7,373 nt of DNA from Coxiellaceae bacterium (GTDB lineage: Bacteria; Pseudomonadota; Gammaproteobacteria; Coxiellales; Coxiellaceae): NCBI GenBank assembly GCA_003450655.1, contig DMFG01000097.1:1-7373 (forward strand), read 5' to 3'. Both the position numbers and the translations under genes were made by a program. A model generated the notes under the pieces. The model made no database searches and had not been told where the DNA came from. It saw nothing but the letters and a program-made list of their open reading frames with translations. The first letter of the stretch is position 1. Every line of letters starts with the position of its first letter. Below, one piece after another: positions 6,835 through 7,373 of the stretch.

Positions 6835-6921
6835 ATGAATGTTCAAAAAGTATCGAATCAAGATAGGGTAACGACTGTATTAGTCGTCATTGCGTTAATA
6901 AGCGGTTATCTGGTTGGTTAA
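6835..6921 (+). CDS. Possible 28-residue single-helix membrane peptide
   Basis: The frame encodes a polar start (MNVQKVSNQDRVTT) followed by a hydrophobic run VLVVIALISGYLVG up to the stop, the layout of a small membrane peptide. It lies 46 bases after the proC-like gene. Against it: there is no good ribosome site, the hydrophobic part is only about 14 residues, and a perfect hairpin (ACGACT/AGTCGT, 6871-6887) falls inside it. It could equally be an accidental frame or the tail of a lost gene, since the frame is open back to 6814. Confidence 0.25.
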   Translation: MNVQKVSNQDRVTTVLVVIALISGYLVG

Positions 6922-7148
6922 AACGTTGCGATGATTGATCATGCGTGACCGAAAGTAATGTTGTCAAAAAGTAAGGATTAGGCCGTTATTTGTTATCCTT
7001 GATTAAATCATCCTCACATCATCACCTGAGGTGTCATTAGAACTTTATTCAAATCGCCACTTTTTCTTACCAGCTTATAGGTATGGCAATGCACTATATT
7101 GGTTTTTTGTGCGGTAGGTCATTTCCTTTTTTTCAGATAATACGGCGA

Positions 7149-7183
7149 TGTATTCAAAAAAAGAATACATGTATTCAAAAAAA
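7149..7183. repeat. Phased TGTATTC / GAATACA repeat cluster
   Basis: Two exact 14-base copies of TGTATTC plus seven A residues (7149-7162 and 7170-7183) lie 21 bases apart, start to start, with GAATACA (7163-7169) between them. The first copy and GAATACA form a perfect 7-base inverted repeat around seven A residues; GAATACA and the second copy form a 14-base perfect palindrome (7163-7176). The 21-base period is two helix turns, so equal sites face the same side of the DNA. This is typical of a cooperative repressor or activator operator, about 80 bases before the next gene. Confidence 0.6.
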
Positions 7184-7193
7184 CTATGTAGTA

Positions 7194-7216
7194 GTTAATA
7201 TTTTTTTAATATTAAG
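7194..7216 (+). promoter_or_regulatory. TTAATATT direct/inverted repeat, PmrA-box-like
   Basis: TTAATATT occurs at 7195-7202 and again at 7206-7213, an 11-base period. AATATTAA (7208-7215) also makes a perfect 8-base inverted repeat with the first copy around five T residues. Reduced to hexamers it reads gTTAAT-N5-tTTAAT, close to the YTTAAK-N5-YTTAAK form of PmrA response-regulator sites, with a mismatch at the first base. TAGTAT (7221-7226) could serve as a -10 box just downstream. Low-complexity AT sequence can give such patterns by chance. Confidence 0.35.
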
Positions 7217-7263
7217 TCTGTAGTATCACGAATAATTCTAGTATTAAGAATCTATAAAACATT

Positions 7264-7373
7264 ATGACATATCATTTGGACGTGGAAAAAATAACGCCTG
7301 AGGAGAGACTGCTGTCGGCTTTAGATGACGCCATAGCAAAGCTTCGTCGCGCTATTGATTTAGGAAATATAAA
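7264..7373 (+). CDS. Unrecognised protein, N-terminal part only
   Basis: The frame is open from ATG 7264 to the window end, giving 36 complete codons. The start reads MTYHLDVEKITPEERLLSAL and continues DDAIAKLRRAIDLGNI, a charged, probably helical sequence without a signal peptide or membrane segment. Base composition becomes less AT-rich at the start codon, which supports real coding. No ribosome site is visible; the bases before the ATG are ATAAAACATT. TATAAA at 7253-7258 is too close to be a -10 box for this start unless the message is leaderless. The family is not recognised. The repeat clusters at 7149-7183 and 7194-7216 probably belong to its promoter region. Confidence 0.6.
   Translation, partial: MTYHLDVEKITPEERLLSALDDAIAKLRRAIDLGNI

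Larger units (their letters stand above)
6789..7263. other. 475-base AT-rich intergenic stretch
   Basis: Apart from the small frame and repeats listed separately, this stretch holds only weak structures. CCTCA (7012-7016) can pair with TGAGG (7027-7031), and AAGGAT (6973-6978) with ATCCTT (6995-7000). Neither is followed by a T tract, so no convincing terminator for the rodZ-hisS-yfgM-proC cluster was found. A 46-codon frame (7083-7223) passes through the repeats and is judged noncoding. Confidence 0.6.

Noticed and set aside
6969..7032. Possible terminators of the hisS cluster (AAGGAT/ATCCTT and CCTCA/TGAGG).
   Set aside because: The stems are only 5-6 base pairs with loops of 10 or more bases, and no T tract follows either one.
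7083..7223. 46-codon frame through the repeat cluster, with CIQKKNT/CIQKN repeats in its translation.
   Set aside because: The peptide repeat only reflects the 21-base DNA repeat. There is no ribosome site, and the symmetry of the DNA suggests protein binding rather than coding.

Overview
The window looks like a chromosomal piece of a moderately AT-rich gammaproteobacterium. The main evidence is the compact block rodZ-like, hisS, yfgM-like (3323-5970), which recalls the E. coli order rodZ-ispG-hisS-yfgM-bamB-der. The genus cannot be told from the sequence. An exported phosphatase-like protein and TTAAT-type direct repeats would suit a host-associated lineage such as Legionellales, but that is a guess.

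Left part (1-1833): the left edge holds the middle of a LysR-type regulator gene on the minus strand, cut off in frame where its N-terminal DNA-binding half should be. Beside it, pointing away, is an intact 507-residue DHA2-type drug exporter gene with a plausible promoter, an inverted-repeat operator candidate and a strong intrinsic terminator. This is the usual layout of a regulator with its divergent exporter, except that the regulator appears broken.

Middle part (1834-3322): a clearly more AT-rich stretch. It holds a start-less coding remnant, then a gene for an exported protein of the cysteine-phosphatase fold whose signature loop has aspartate where the catalytic arginine should be. About 500 bases without a recognisable gene follow. 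This reads as accessory DNA placed beside the conserved block.

Right part (3323-6788): a tight four-gene cluster with gaps of 12 and 2 bases and one 1-base overlap. It encodes a short RodZ-like cell-shape protein that ends without the usual C-terminal domain, histidyl-tRNA synthetase, the YfgM-like TPR membrane protein of the Sec translocon, and a divergent pyrroline-5-carboxylate reductase-like enzyme. Compared with E. coli, ispG is absent between rodZ and hisS, and the reductase-like gene sits where bamB would be.

Right edge (6789-7373): a 475-base AT-rich gap with a possible 28-residue membrane peptide, a phased TGTATTC/GAATACA repeat cluster and a TTAATATT repeat pair. These lie just ahead of an unrecognised gene that runs off the end. 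I see no rRNA, tRNA, CRISPR array or intact mobile element. No complete new system is visible. The best leads are the altered phosphatase with its AT-rich surroundings and the repeat-rich promoter region at 7149-7216.
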